16,886 bases of DNA from RGIG5612 sp045627365 (GTDB taxonomy: Bacteria; Bacillota; Clostridia; Lachnospirales; Lachnospiraceae), in NCBI GenBank assembly GCA_045627365.1, contig JAZQNN010000012.1, positions 1 to 16,886 of the forward strand, given 5' to 3'. Positions 1 through 7,033 of the stretch are shown here, piece by piece; positions within the stretch are counted from its first letter, which is position 1; each line of letters opens with the position of its first letter. The position numbers were made by a program, and so were the translations under genes. Below the pieces are notes generated by a model, which had not been told where the DNA came from, did no database searches, and saw only the letters and a list, made by a program, of their open reading frames with translations.

Positions 1-1
1 C

Positions 2-1009
2 ATGGAGCTTGATGATTATACAGACCAGAAGAAGGATGACGTTAAGAAGGCGATAGAAGAACTGGGCCTTAAATTCAAGCCTGTTTATGAATATGATGAC
101 GAGATCGAGGTCGGAAATGTCATCAAGACAGAACCTGAAGCGGGAACCATGGTAAGCACAGGCAGCACCATAACCGTTTACGTCAGCCGTGGAAAGGATG
201 CCGATCAGATCATCGTTCCGAACCTTGTCGGTCTCTCGATTGACGAAGCTCGTAACATGTGTGCTGAGGTAAATCTCATCTGCAAGACACAGTGCACCGA
301 TAGAGAAGGCTCAGAAGGCAAAGTAATCGAACAGAGCATTCCGGCTGATGAGAAGATCAAAGACACAGAAAAAATCACGCTTATCGTTGGCCACAAATGG
401 GAAGAGGCAACGGTAAAAGATCCTAAGAAGTGCGAGATCTGTAAGGCGAAAGAGGGCGAGAGACTCGGAATCGATGACTACGTCGGTAAGACAAAGGATG
501 CCGCAGAATCCGCTATTAAGGGACTTGGCCTTAAAGTCGAAATTGTAGAAAAGGAAGACAGCGGCGAGGCAGGCAAGGTCCTCGAGACATCTCCTAAGGC
601 CGGCAAGCCGGTTGGCGATGATCTGACTGTAACTTTGACTGTAAGCAAGGGACCAAGCAAGATCGAAGTTCCGAGCTGCACCGGAAAGTCAGTTGCTGAG
701 GCCAAATCGATCCTTGAAAATAAAGGACTTTCCTGCAGCGTAGAAGGATGCCAGTCAGGAACTGTTAGCTCACAAAGCGTGTCAGTCGGAGATAAGGTTG
801 CCCCTGGTACGACCATAACCCTTACCGCGGACCACAGTTTCGGCGAGGCCAGCTGTACAGAGCCAAAGACCTGCTCGGCATGCGGTCAGACAGAGGGCTC
901 GGCACTTGGTCATAACTACGAGGGCGGAGTCTGCACAAGATGCCATGAACCGGATCCGAATTACGAGCCTCCGACAGAGCCTACAAGTGAAGAACCTCCT
1001 GAGGAATAA
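2..1009 (+). CDS. PASTA-domain protein, probably C-terminal part of a PrkC/Stk1 Ser/Thr kinase (5' end outside window)
   Basis: Seen: four PASTA-like repeats at about residues 2-65, 69-130, 156-217 and 221-277 of the visible reading frame, each with the usual pattern of a helix followed by a G-x-V-x-x-x-x-P-x-x-G turn and an ITV/ITL strand. A short Cys/His module (H131, C144, C147) sits between repeats 2 and 3. A second (H278, C285, C291-x2-C294, H304, C311-x2-C314) follows repeat 4, and the protein ends in an acidic Pro/Glu tail. Known: PASTA repeats bind muropeptide or lipid II on the outside of the cell and control PrkC-type kinases, and prkC commonly sits directly before rsgA and rpe in Firmicutes, as here. 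Inferred: the kinase and membrane segment lie upstream of base 1, and the ATG at base 2 is probably internal. A PASTA-only protein or penicillin-binding protein tail is the alternative. The gap to rsgA is 41 bases, with no terminator. Confidence 0.8.
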   Translation: MELDDYTDQKKDDVKKAIEELGLKFKPVYEYDDEIEVGNVIKTEPEAGTMVSTGSTITVYVSRGKDADQIIVPNLVGLSIDEARNMCAEVNLICKTQCTDREGSEGKVIEQSIPADEKIKDTEKITLIVGHKWEEATVKDPKKCEICKAKEGERLGIDDYVGKTKDAAESAIKGLGLKVEIVEKEDSGEAGKVLETSPKAGKPVGDDLTVTLTVSKGPSKIEVPSCTGKSVAEAKSILENKGLSCSVEGCQSGTVSSQSVSVGDKVAPGTTITLTADHSFGEASCTEPKTCSACGQTEGSALGHNYEGGVCTRCHEPDPNYEPPTEPTSEEPPEE

Positions 1010-1050
1010 GTCGCTTTATAACAACAAATATTTTTGATAAGGAAGCATAT

Positions 1051-1947
1051 ATGGAAGGCAAGATAGTTAAAGCATTATCAGGGTTTTATTACGTTAAGAC
1101 AGAAACGGGAAATGTATATGAGTGCCGTGCGAAGGGCGCTTTCAAGAACGATGAGATCACGCCGCTTGTTGGCGATAACGTGACTTTCAACGTAACTGAT
1201 GTAGAGCAGCGCACCGGTATCGTGAACGATATCCATGAGCGCAGGAACAGCCTTATCAGACCGGCTGTAGCCAATGTGGATCAGGCGATGGTCGTATTTG
1301 CAGTTAAGAGCCCGAACCCTAATTTTAGCATTCTGGACCGTTTCCTGGTTCTCATGAAAAAGCAGAACATCCCGACTATCATCGTCTTCAACAAGCTGGA
1401 TCTCGCGGGAACCGATGATGTTAAGAATCTTCGCAACACTTACAAGAACTCGGGATGCAAGGTGTTCTTTATTGCAGCAGGCGCCGAGCGTAAGAAAAAT
1501 ATGCTCCAGCTGAAGATGCAGCTTAAGAACAAGATCACTGTTATGGCAGGCCCGTCAGGTGTCGGCAAATCGACCCTCCTGAACGTTCTTGCCGGCAAGG
1601 ATAATGATGAGGACGGTGCAAAAGTCGGCGAGATCAGCGCAAAGCTCAACCGTGGTAAGCACACCACCAGACACAACGAGCTTTTCGATCTTGGCAAGGG
1701 CTTCAATATCATTGATACCCCGGGCTTCACATCACTTCTCGTAAGCGAAGACGATTACACCAGACCAGAGCTTCAGTTCGCTTTTCCGGAATTTGACGCA
1801 TACAGGGACAAGTGCCCGTTCAAAGATTGCGCACACCTCAGAGAACGTGATTGCGCAGTCAGAGCAGCAGTTGAAAAGGGCGAGATCAGTCAGTCACGCT
1901 ACAACAGCTATAAAGCGATCTACGAAGAGATCAGGACAAAGTTTTGA
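1051..1947 (+). CDS. rsgA: Small ribosomal subunit biogenesis GTPase RsgA
   Basis: Circularly permuted GTPase that checks maturation of the 30S ribosomal subunit in the cytoplasm and is released after GTP hydrolysis. Seen in order: N-terminal OB-fold region (about 1-65), G4 motif NKLD at 114-117, G1 P-loop GPSGVGKST at 167-175, G2-like RGKHTT at 201-206, G3 DTPG at 222-225, and a C-terminal zinc knuckle with Cys255, Cys260, His262 and Cys268. The G4-G1-G3 order is diagnostic of the family, and 298 residues is the normal length. The start is supported by a Shine-Dalgarno sequence (AAGGAAG) about six bases upstream. It lies between the PASTA gene and rpe on the same strand, the classical Firmicute order, and is probably co-transcribed with them. 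Confidence 0.97.
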   Translation: MEGKIVKALSGFYYVKTETGNVYECRAKGAFKNDEITPLVGDNVTFNVTDVEQRTGIVNDIHERRNSLIRPAVANVDQAMVVFAVKSPNPNFSILDRFLVLMKKQNIPTIIVFNKLDLAGTDDVKNLRNTYKNSGCKVFFIAAGAERKKNMLQLKMQLKNKITVMAGPSGVGKSTLLNVLAGKDNDEDGAKVGEISAKLNRGKHTTRHNELFDLGKGFNIIDTPGFTSLLVSEDDYTRPELQFAFPEFDAYRDKCPFKDCAHLRERDCAVRAAVEKGEISQSRYNSYKAIYEEIRTKF

Positions 1948-1952
1948 TATAA

Positions 1953-1977
1953 ACGGCCGTGCATATTGTACGGCCGT
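1953..1977 (+). promoter_or_regulatory. Perfect hairpin between rsgA and rpe
   Basis: ACGGCCGT occurs twice with nine bases between the copies. Because it is its own reverse complement, the two copies can pair, and the stem extends inward through a G-T wobble, C-G and A-T to a three-base TAT loop (about 11 pairs). It starts 6 bases after the rsgA stop. It is followed by GATTTCAT rather than a T tract, so it is a weak terminator at best. It may adjust the rsgA/rpe transcript ratio or protect the 3' end of the rsgA message. Confidence 0.6.
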
Positions 1978-2003
1978 GATTTCATATAAAAGAGGGTTAA
2001 ATT

Positions 2004-2678
2004 ATGAAAAACATATTAGCACCATCGATCTTGTCAGCGGACTTCAAGGACCTTGGAAACGACCTCAGAATAATCAAAGAGGGCGGAGCAGAATGGGTAC
2101 ACATTGATGTCATGGACGGATGCTTCGTACCGAATATTTCTTTCGGTATGCCGGTGATCAAATCGATAAGAAGTGCATCAGACGCGGTCTTTGATGTTCA
2201 CCTTATGATTGATGAGCCGATCAGATATATCGACGATTTCAAAAAATCCGGCGCGGATATAATCACAGTTCATTATGAGGCTTGCTCGGATGTCCACGCA
2301 ACGCTTAAGGCTATCAGGAACGCCGGCTGCAAGGCCGGTCTTTCGGTTAAGCCAAAGACGGACGTTAATGTGGTCAGAGAATTCTTAGAAGAGGTCGATT
2401 TGATCCTCCTTATGAGTGTAGAACCGGGATTCGGCGGACAGAAGTATATTCCGGAATCGACCGAAAGAGCCCAGGCTCTTCGCAAAATGATCAATGAGGA
2501 AGGTCCTAAGGATGCCTCAGGCGAGCCGATCATTGATCTGGAAATCGACGGCGGCATTACGATAGATAACGTTCAGATGGTTTTAGACGCCGGCGTGAAC
2601 GCGATCGTTGCCGGAAGCGCTGTCTTCAAAGATGCAGCAGCAAATACAGTGAAATTCATGGAAATATTGAATAAATAA
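2004..2678 (+). CDS. rpe: Ribulose-phosphate 3-epimerase
   Basis: Interconverts D-ribulose 5-phosphate and D-xylulose 5-phosphate in the non-oxidative pentose phosphate pathway (cytoplasmic, metal-dependent TIM barrel). Seen: N-terminal APSILSADF (6-14), HIDVMDG (33-39) with metal ligand His33 and catalytic Asp35, His66 in VHLM, the phosphate-gripping loop VEPGFGGQ (139-146), the second catalytic Asp182 in LEIDGGI, and VAGSAVF near the C terminus. All expected catalytic residues are present, and 224 residues is normal. An AGAGGG ribosome site lies about seven bases before the ATG. It follows rsgA by 56 bases. The thiN (thiamine pyrophosphokinase) gene that often follows in Firmicutes is absent, and the unit ends at a terminator instead. 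Confidence 0.97.
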   Translation: MKNILAPSILSADFKDLGNDLRIIKEGGAEWVHIDVMDGCFVPNISFGMPVIKSIRSASDAVFDVHLMIDEPIRYIDDFKKSGADIITVHYEACSDVHATLKAIRNAGCKAGLSVKPKTDVNVVREFLEEVDLILLMSVEPGFGGQKYIPESTERAQALRKMINEEGPKDASGEPIIDLEIDGGITIDNVQMVLDAGVNAIVAGSAVFKDAAANTVKFMEILNK

Positions 2679-2694
2679 GACACACTTAAGCAAT

Positions 2695-2723
2695 AAAAAA
2701 AGCCCGGATCTCCGGGCTTTTTT
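2695..2723. terminator. Bidirectional intrinsic terminator between rpe and queA
   Basis: An A run (2695-2701) leads into AGCCCGGA / TCCGGGCT (2701-2708 and 2711-2718), followed by a T run (2718-2723). The symmetry gives a G+C-rich stem with a U tract on both strands, so it can stop rpe from the left and queA from the right. The queA stop codon begins two bases beyond the T run. Confidence 0.93.
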
Positions 2724-2724
2724 G

Positions 2725-3759
2725 TTATTTTGTGAGGAACATAGCATCACCGAATGAGAAGAATCTGTAGCGCTCGCGAATCGCTTCTTCGTAAGCGTTC
2801 AGGATGATCTCGCGTGATGAGAATGCGGAAACCAGCATCAGAAGAGTGGACTCCGGCAAATGGAAGTTCGTGATCAGGCAGTCCGTGATCTTGAACTTGT
2901 AGCCCGGGTAAATGAATATGTCTGTCCAGCCGGACTGCGCCTGCATGAGGCCGTCTTCGGTTGCGACTGATTCAAGCGTCCTTGTCGATGTGGTGCCGAC
3001 ACAGATGATGCGGCCGCCGGAGGCTTTGGCACTGTTGATGATGTCGGCAGTTTCCTGGGTTACGATGTAGTACTCGGAGTGCATGTGATGGTCAAGTACG
3101 TTTTCCTCTTTGACCGGGCGGAATGTGCCGAGCCCGACATGCAGCGTAACGCGGGCGATCTTCACGCCTTTGGCTTCGATTTCGGCAAGCAATTCCTGAG
3201 TAAAATGAAGACCTGCAGTCGGTGCGGCGGCGGAACCGTCATGCGTTGCATATACGGTCTGGTAGCGGTTCCTGTCCTTAAGCTTATGTGTGATGTAAGG
3301 AGGGAGAGGCATTTCGCCGAGTTTGTCTAAGATCTCCTCAAAAATTCCTTCATATTCGAATCTGATCAGCCGGTTGCCTTCTTCAACGATGTCAATGATC
3401 TCACCTTTGAGGATCCCGCCGAAATCAAGCCTGGTGCCGATGCGGGCTTTTTTGCCGGGACGCACAAGGCACTCCCAGGTGCTGTCGGACTTTCTGACAA
3501 GGAGAAGTATCTCAACGGTCGCACCGGTGTCCTCACGAATGCCGTAAAGGCGTGCCGGAATGACCTTGGTATCATTGATCACAAGGCAGTCGCCGGGGTT
3601 CAGATAGTTGACGATATTTTTAAAAACTTCGTGCTTCAAAGCACCTGTTTCACGGTCAACGACCAAAAGTCTGGAAGAGGAGCGGTCAGTAAGAGGGTCC
3701 TGAGCGATCAGCTCTTCAGGAAGGTCGTAATAAAAATCTTTGAGCAGCAATTCAGCCAT
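2725..3759 (-). CDS. queA: S-adenosylmethionine:tRNA ribosyltransferase-isomerase
   Basis: Transfers and isomerises the ribosyl group of S-adenosylmethionine onto 7-aminomethyl-7-deazaguanine in tRNA, giving epoxyqueuosine, the penultimate step of queuosine synthesis. Seen: N-terminal YDLPEELIAQDP (11-22), the signature AAPTAGLHFT (178-187), HVGLGTFRPV (207-216), GTTSTRTLES (255-264), IYPGYKF (283-289) and TNFHLPESTLLMLV (297-310), ending in the usual FFSFGDAM. The length of 344 is normal and no key segment is missing. The start has a CAGGAGA ribosome site about six bases upstream. It stands alone on the minus strand, convergent with rpe and divergent from the MATE gene. No other queuosine gene is in the window. 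Confidence 0.97.
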   Translation of the reverse strand: MAELLLKDFYYDLPEELIAQDPLTDRSSSRLLVVDRETGALKHEVFKNIVNYLNPGDCLVINDTKVIPARLYGIREDTGATVEILLLVRKSDSTWECLVRPGKKARIGTRLDFGGILKGEIIDIVEEGNRLIRFEYEGIFEEILDKLGEMPLPPYITHKLKDRNRYQTVYATHDGSAAAPTAGLHFTQELLAEIEAKGVKIARVTLHVGLGTFRPVKEENVLDHHMHSEYYIVTQETADIINSAKASGGRIICVGTTSTRTLESVATEDGLMQAQSGWTDIFIYPGYKFKITDCLITNFHLPESTLLMLVSAFSSREIILNAYEEAIRERYRFFSFGDAMFLTK

Positions 3760-3771
3760 TTTTATCTCCTG

Positions 3772-3792
3772 AAGCCGCGCGGCGCGCAGCTT
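3772..3792 (-). promoter_or_regulatory. G+C-rich hairpin immediately upstream of the queA ribosome-binding site
   Basis: On the minus strand, AAGCTGCGC and GCGCGGCTT flank a three-base GCC loop, giving nine pairs including one G-U wobble. It ends where the queA Shine-Dalgarno sequence begins, so it could affect ribosome access or 5' mRNA stability. Read on the plus strand, the same hairpin is followed by TTATTTTTT and would act as an intrinsic terminator against transcription leaving queA in antisense. It does not resemble the preQ1 riboswitch consensus known to me. Confidence 0.55.
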
Positions 3793-3816
3793 ATTTTTTC
3801 TTTATTTCATCGACAG

Positions 3817-3845
3817 AAAATACCATAAAGCCAGGGATTATTCAA
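3817..3845 (-). promoter_or_regulatory. Predicted queA promoter
   Basis: On the minus strand, TTGAAT (3840-3845) is separated by 17 bases from TATTTT (3817-3822), which is preceded by TGG, an extended -10 element. Transcription would start near 3810, giving a leader of about 50 bases that contains the 3772-3792 hairpin. Pattern match only. Confidence 0.45.
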
Positions 3846-3875
3846 GTATTGAAGCGGAACAAGTCGGATTTAGAA

Positions 3876-3905
3876 TTGATTTTGCGAAGACTAGGTGGGT
3901 ATAAT
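3876..3905 (+). promoter_or_regulatory. Predicted promoter of the MATE gene, abutting its start codon
   Basis: TTGATT (3876-3881), an 18-base spacer and a perfect TATAAT (3900-3905). The expected transcription start (about 3912) lies only 2-3 bases before the ATG at 3915, so the message would be nearly leaderless. The position also argues against translation starting at the upstream in-frame ATG at 3849. Confidence 0.55.
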
Positions 3906-3914
3906 GTCGTTACT

Positions 3915-5291
3915 ATGAGTGAAAAAACAATAACCAAAAAAACATTAACAAGGGACTTTACCGAAGGACGCATGCTTCCGATGCTCATCAGTTTCATGCT
4001 GCCTTTTCTGTTGGCCAATCTCTTAAACAGCATTTATACGACTGTTGATACCATTATCATCGGCCACTTTGAGGCCGGTGCCGGCATCGTTGCCGTAAAT
4101 ATGGGAAGCAAAATGCTGGATATGGCAACTCTTTTCGGCACAGCCCTTGCCAGCGGCGGCCAGATATTCATCGGTCAGCTCGTCGGAGCCAAAAAGAAGG
4201 ATCAGCTTAACTCAACGATCGGCACGCTTTTTACGCTGACTTTTGTTGCTTCATTATTCTTCGCTGTCATCGCATTTACATTCGGACGAACTATACTTAC
4301 GTGGCTTAATACGCCTAAGGAAGCCTTTGAAGGCGCTCTTGCATATCTTCGCATCACCGTATGCGGACTTCCGCTGATATACGGATATAATGCGGTCAGC
4401 TCGGTCCTGCGTGGAATGGGTGATTCGAAGCATCCGCTCCTTTTCATTGCGATCGCTGCAGTCAGCAATCTGATCGGTGATGTCGTTCTTATTGTCTTCT
4501 TTGACCTGGGAGTAGTAGGAACTGCGATAGCTACCGTGTTCGGACAGGGCCTTTCACTGATCCTTTCACTGATAATTCTGTACAGACGAAAAGAAGAATT
4601 CCATTTTGACTTTAAACGCCAAAGTTTCAAAGTCGACTGGAAGAAGCTTGGAATCATCGTAAAACTCGGACTCCCACTGGCAATATGCACATTTGCGATC
4701 AAGATCACACAGACGATCCTGATGGGATACGTAAACCTTTACGGCGTAGTTGAGTCAGCAGCTTATTCGATCGGCGACCGATTCTTTCATCTGGCCAACA
4801 TATTCTCAATATCAGTGCGTACGGCGGGAGGAACGATCGTAAGCCAGAATATCGGTGCAGATAAACCTGAAAGGGTACGCCTGCTGGTAAGATGCAGCAT
4901 GCTGATAACATTCTTCACATCGCTGGCTTTATCTGCCCTGTCCTGGTTCTGGCCGGAATTTGTTTATGGCCTTTTCACATCAGATGCGGCAGTTGTCGCA
5001 ATGGCGGAGCCGTTCATGCATGTCTGTGTAATAACCTTCGGCATGGCATTTTTAAGCAGTGGCTTCTCATCTGTTGTGACGGGCACGGGAGCATCGACCT
5101 TAAGCATGATAGGAGGACTCCTGGACGGCGTAATATTCAGAGTCGGACTGAGCGTACTTTTCACAAGAGTATTTGGCATGGGCGTGCTCGGATTCTTCCT
5201 GGCAGATTCGCTGGCGAGGGTCGCAATGTTTGCGGTTGAATTCATATATTATGTCAGCGGAGCTTGGAAAAGACATAAAAAACTTGTATAA
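3915..5291 (+). CDS. MATE-family multidrug efflux transporter
   Basis: Multi-pass cytoplasmic-membrane antiporter of the multidrug and toxin extrusion family, which exports cationic or other small molecules using a Na+ or H+ gradient. Seen: about twelve hydrophobic segments in two halves, the N-terminal family pattern DFTEG...MLPFLLANLLNSIYTTVD-IIIG, and the PLIYGYNAVSSVLRGMGDSKHP stretch typical of clostridial (DinF/NorM-like) members. The frame is open from 3849, but the start at 3915 (458 residues) fits family length and lies downstream of the predicted promoter. The extra 22 residues from 3849 are basic and unlike the family. No Shine-Dalgarno sequence lies at normal spacing; AGGTGGG sits about 15 bases upstream. 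The substrate cannot be told from sequence. The small TSCPD gene follows by 26 bases and is probably co-transcribed. Confidence 0.9.
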   Translation: MSEKTITKKTLTRDFTEGRMLPMLISFMLPFLLANLLNSIYTTVDTIIIGHFEAGAGIVAVNMGSKMLDMATLFGTALASGGQIFIGQLVGAKKKDQLNSTIGTLFTLTFVASLFFAVIAFTFGRTILTWLNTPKEAFEGALAYLRITVCGLPLIYGYNAVSSVLRGMGDSKHPLLFIAIAAVSNLIGDVVLIVFFDLGVVGTAIATVFGQGLSLILSLIILYRRKEEFHFDFKRQSFKVDWKKLGIIVKLGLPLAICTFAIKITQTILMGYVNLYGVVESAAYSIGDRFFHLANIFSISVRTAGGTIVSQNIGADKPERVRLLVRCSMLITFFTSLALSALSWFWPEFVYGLFTSDAAVVAMAEPFMHVCVITFGMAFLSSGFSSVVTGTGASTLSMIGGLLDGVIFRVGLSVLFTRVFGMGVLGFFLADSLARVAMFAVEFIYYVSGAWKRHKKLV

Positions 5292-5317
5292 TAGCCCAAA
5301 AAGGAGGCGTGATCGTT

Positions 5318-5572
5318 ATGAGATATACATATAGAACAAGCGGAACCTGCTCACAGGCCATCAATTTCGATCTGAACGATGGAATCGTGACCAACGTGGA
5401 GTTTATCGGGGGCTGCAACGGCAATCTGAAGGCTATCTCGAAGCTTGTCGATGGAAAGAGTGCGGATTATATCATCGATACACTCTTGGGCAATACCTGT
5501 GGCTACAAGAACACATCATGTGCTGATCAGCTTGCCAAAGCTGTAAAGAAAGCTCAGGAAGAGAGCAAGTAA
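5318..5572 (+). CDS. Small four-cysteine TSCPD-domain protein (TIGR03905 type)
   Basis: An 84-residue protein of the TSCPD/TIGR03905 family, whose biochemical role is not established. Related TSCPD domains occur at the C terminus of B12-dependent ribonucleotide reductases. Seen: conserved Cys11 (SGTC), Cys33 (GGCNGN), Cys61 (GNTCGYK) and Cys68 in TSCADQL, a variant of the name-giving TSCPD motif. Together these could bind a metal. A GTG at 5309 would extend it by three residues, but the AAGGAGG site (5301-5307) is one base from that GTG and ten bases from the ATG at 5318, so the ATG is chosen. It follows the MATE gene and ends before a clear terminator. Confidence 0.88.
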   Translation: MRYTYRTSGTCSQAINFDLNDGIVTNVEFIGGCNGNLKAISKLVDGKSADYIIDTLLGNTCGYKNTSCADQLAKAVKKAQEESK

Positions 5573-5600
5573 GCATCTGCTTTAGTACAAGAGAATATAA

Positions 5601-5637
5601 AAACTATGCAAATTTGAAAAAGTTGCATAGTTTTTTT
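5601..5637 (+). terminator. Intrinsic terminator after the MATE/TSCPD unit
   Basis: AAACTATGCAA (5601-5611) pairs with TTGCATAGTTT (5623-5633) around an 11-base loop, and a run of seven T follows (5631-5637). The preceding A run could give some activity in the other direction, but no gene reads in from that side. Confidence 0.92.
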
Positions 5638-5646
5638 ATACTCTAA

Positions 5647-5675
5647 TTGTAATTTTTCGGAAAATATGTTAAAAA
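5647..5675 (+). promoter_or_regulatory. Possible promoter of the aconitase-X operon
   Basis: TTGTAA (5647-5652), a 17-base spacer and TAAAAA (5670-5675) preceded by TGT, an extended -10 element. This would give a leader of about 77 bases containing a short CTGCC/GGCAG stem (5688-5704) and the palindrome AGAAAGCTTTCT (5703-5714). The boxes are only moderate matches. No known riboswitch is recognised in the leader. Confidence 0.35.
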
Positions 5676-5758
5676 AATAACAGAGAACTGCCGATGCAAG
5701 GCAGAAAGCTTTCTATAGGTTTTCAGGAATAATAAAAAAGTGGAGGAGGCCATCTTTT

Positions 5759-7033
5759 ATGATACTTTCAAAAGAGCAACAGGCCCTGCTTGACGGAGAA
5801 AAAGGCGAAACAATGGCCAAGGTCATGAAGACTCTGGTCATGTATGGCGAAGCTTTCGGGGCTGAGCGAATGGTGCCTGTTACCGGCAAGTACGGACATA
5901 CCGTTATCAGCTTCGGAACCAGTGTAATGAAGCCGGTAAACGATCTTTACGATGAGCTGCTTGCAGCCGGCGCGGTGAGCGCCCAGCCTTTCAGCGCGGA
6001 TCCTTTGCCGCTTGACCTTAAGAATGTTCCGTCCAATCTTTTGCAGAACATCGTCTTCAAGGTTATGTACAACCAGCAGTCGCGCCTGGAGAAACAGCTT
6101 AAGGATTTCGGCCTGATGGAGAATAATCCTTACACATGCGCATGTTATCTGCCGGAAGTCGGCAATGTCCCGAAGCGCACAGAAGTGCTTTCATGGGCTG
6201 AGTCGAGCGCAGTTGTTTACGCAAACAGTGTACTTGGCGCAAGATGCAACCGTAATTCCGGTATTATCGAGCTCTTTGGCTCAATAACAGGTTTTGTTCC
6301 TGAGTTCGGCTTCCTTACCGACGAGGGACGTAAGGCCGACTGGATCGTTGAGATAAAGACAGAGAAGATCCCTGAGGCGCAGCTTCTTGGCTCTGCGATC
6401 GGCATGAAAGTTCTGGAGCAGGTTCCATATATCAAGGGCCTTGATAAGTGGATAGGCACCGAGCTTAACGAAGAGGCCTGCACCTATCTAAAGGATTTCG
6501 GCGCAGCAACAGCATCTAACGGAAGCGTTGGCCTGTACCATATCGAGAATCTGACCCCTGAGGCAGTCGAGCAGGGCGAGAGCCTGATCAAAGAGGGCGC
6601 TAAGGTCTATGTTGTAGACGATGCTGAGCTTGAGAGGGTGAAGAACAATTATCCATGTGTATGGAAGAATCTTGATGCCAAGCCTAAGCTGTGTTTCATG
6701 GGCTGCCCGCATATGACTTTCCAGCAGCTTAAGGACTGGACCGTAAGGGTAGAGGACGCGCTCAAGGAAGCCGGCAACAGCAAAGTCCTGATTCCGACTG
6801 TATTCACTACTGCTCCTGCGATCAAGGAAGAGTTTGAAAAATCTGAATGGGCACCGCGTCTTGCCGCGACCGGTATAAGGCTGAGCACCATTTGCCCGCT
6901 GATGTACATGAACAATCCGCTTTCGGAGAAGATCCCGGTAATTACATCGTCCAACAAACTCCGCACATATACAAGTGCCAGATTCTACCCGGAGGCAGAG
7001 ATACTGGCCAAGATCACAAAGGAGGGCAAATAA
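5759..7033 (+). CDS. Aconitase X catalytic (large) subunit
   Basis: Aconitase-superfamily hydro-lyase of the AcnX (DUF521) branch. Known members dehydrate cis-3-hydroxy-L-proline in bacteria or mevalonate 5-phosphate in archaea, using a protein-bound iron centre. Seen: TC at 126-127 followed by a Tyr-Leu-Pro stretch, the signature WAESSAVVYANSVLGARCNRN (146-166), GCPHMT (315-320), ICPLM (378-382) and the SNK...Y segment at 398-404. Cys127, Cys316 and Cys379 are the best candidate cluster ligands by motif position, which is inference. The length of 424 fits the unfused form, where the swivel domain is a separate subunit, and that subunit starts immediately after the stop codon. A GGAGGAGG site lies nine bases before the ATG. 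The substrate cannot be assigned from motifs, and the company of an OYE reductase differs from the classical hydroxyproline context. Confidence 0.9.
   Translation: MILSKEQQALLDGEKGETMAKVMKTLVMYGEAFGAERMVPVTGKYGHTVISFGTSVMKPVNDLYDELLAAGAVSAQPFSADPLPLDLKNVPSNLLQNIVFKVMYNQQSRLEKQLKDFGLMENNPYTCACYLPEVGNVPKRTEVLSWAESSAVVYANSVLGARCNRNSGIIELFGSITGFVPEFGFLTDEGRKADWIVEIKTEKIPEAQLLGSAIGMKVLEQVPYIKGLDKWIGTELNEEACTYLKDFGAATASNGSVGLYHIENLTPEAVEQGESLIKEGAKVYVVDDAELERVKNNYPCVWKNLDAKPKLCFMGCPHMTFQQLKDWTVRVEDALKEAGNSKVLIPTVFTTAPAIKEEFEKSEWAPRLAATGIRLSTICPLMYMNNPLSEKIPVITSSNKLRTYTSARFYPEAEILAKITKEGK

Noticed and set aside
3757..3815. preQ1 riboswitch in the queA leader
   Set aside because: Queuosine genes can carry one, but the leader lacks the expected pyrimidine/A-rich pseudoknot arrangement and only a G+C hairpin is present.
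3849..3914. An upstream ATG extending the MATE protein by 22 residues
   Set aside because: The predicted promoter lies inside this stretch, the extension is unlike the family N terminus, and no ribosome site precedes it.
5309..5317. GTG start for the TSCPD protein
   Set aside because: The AAGGAGG site is only one base away from the GTG, too close for initiation; the ATG at 5318 has normal spacing.
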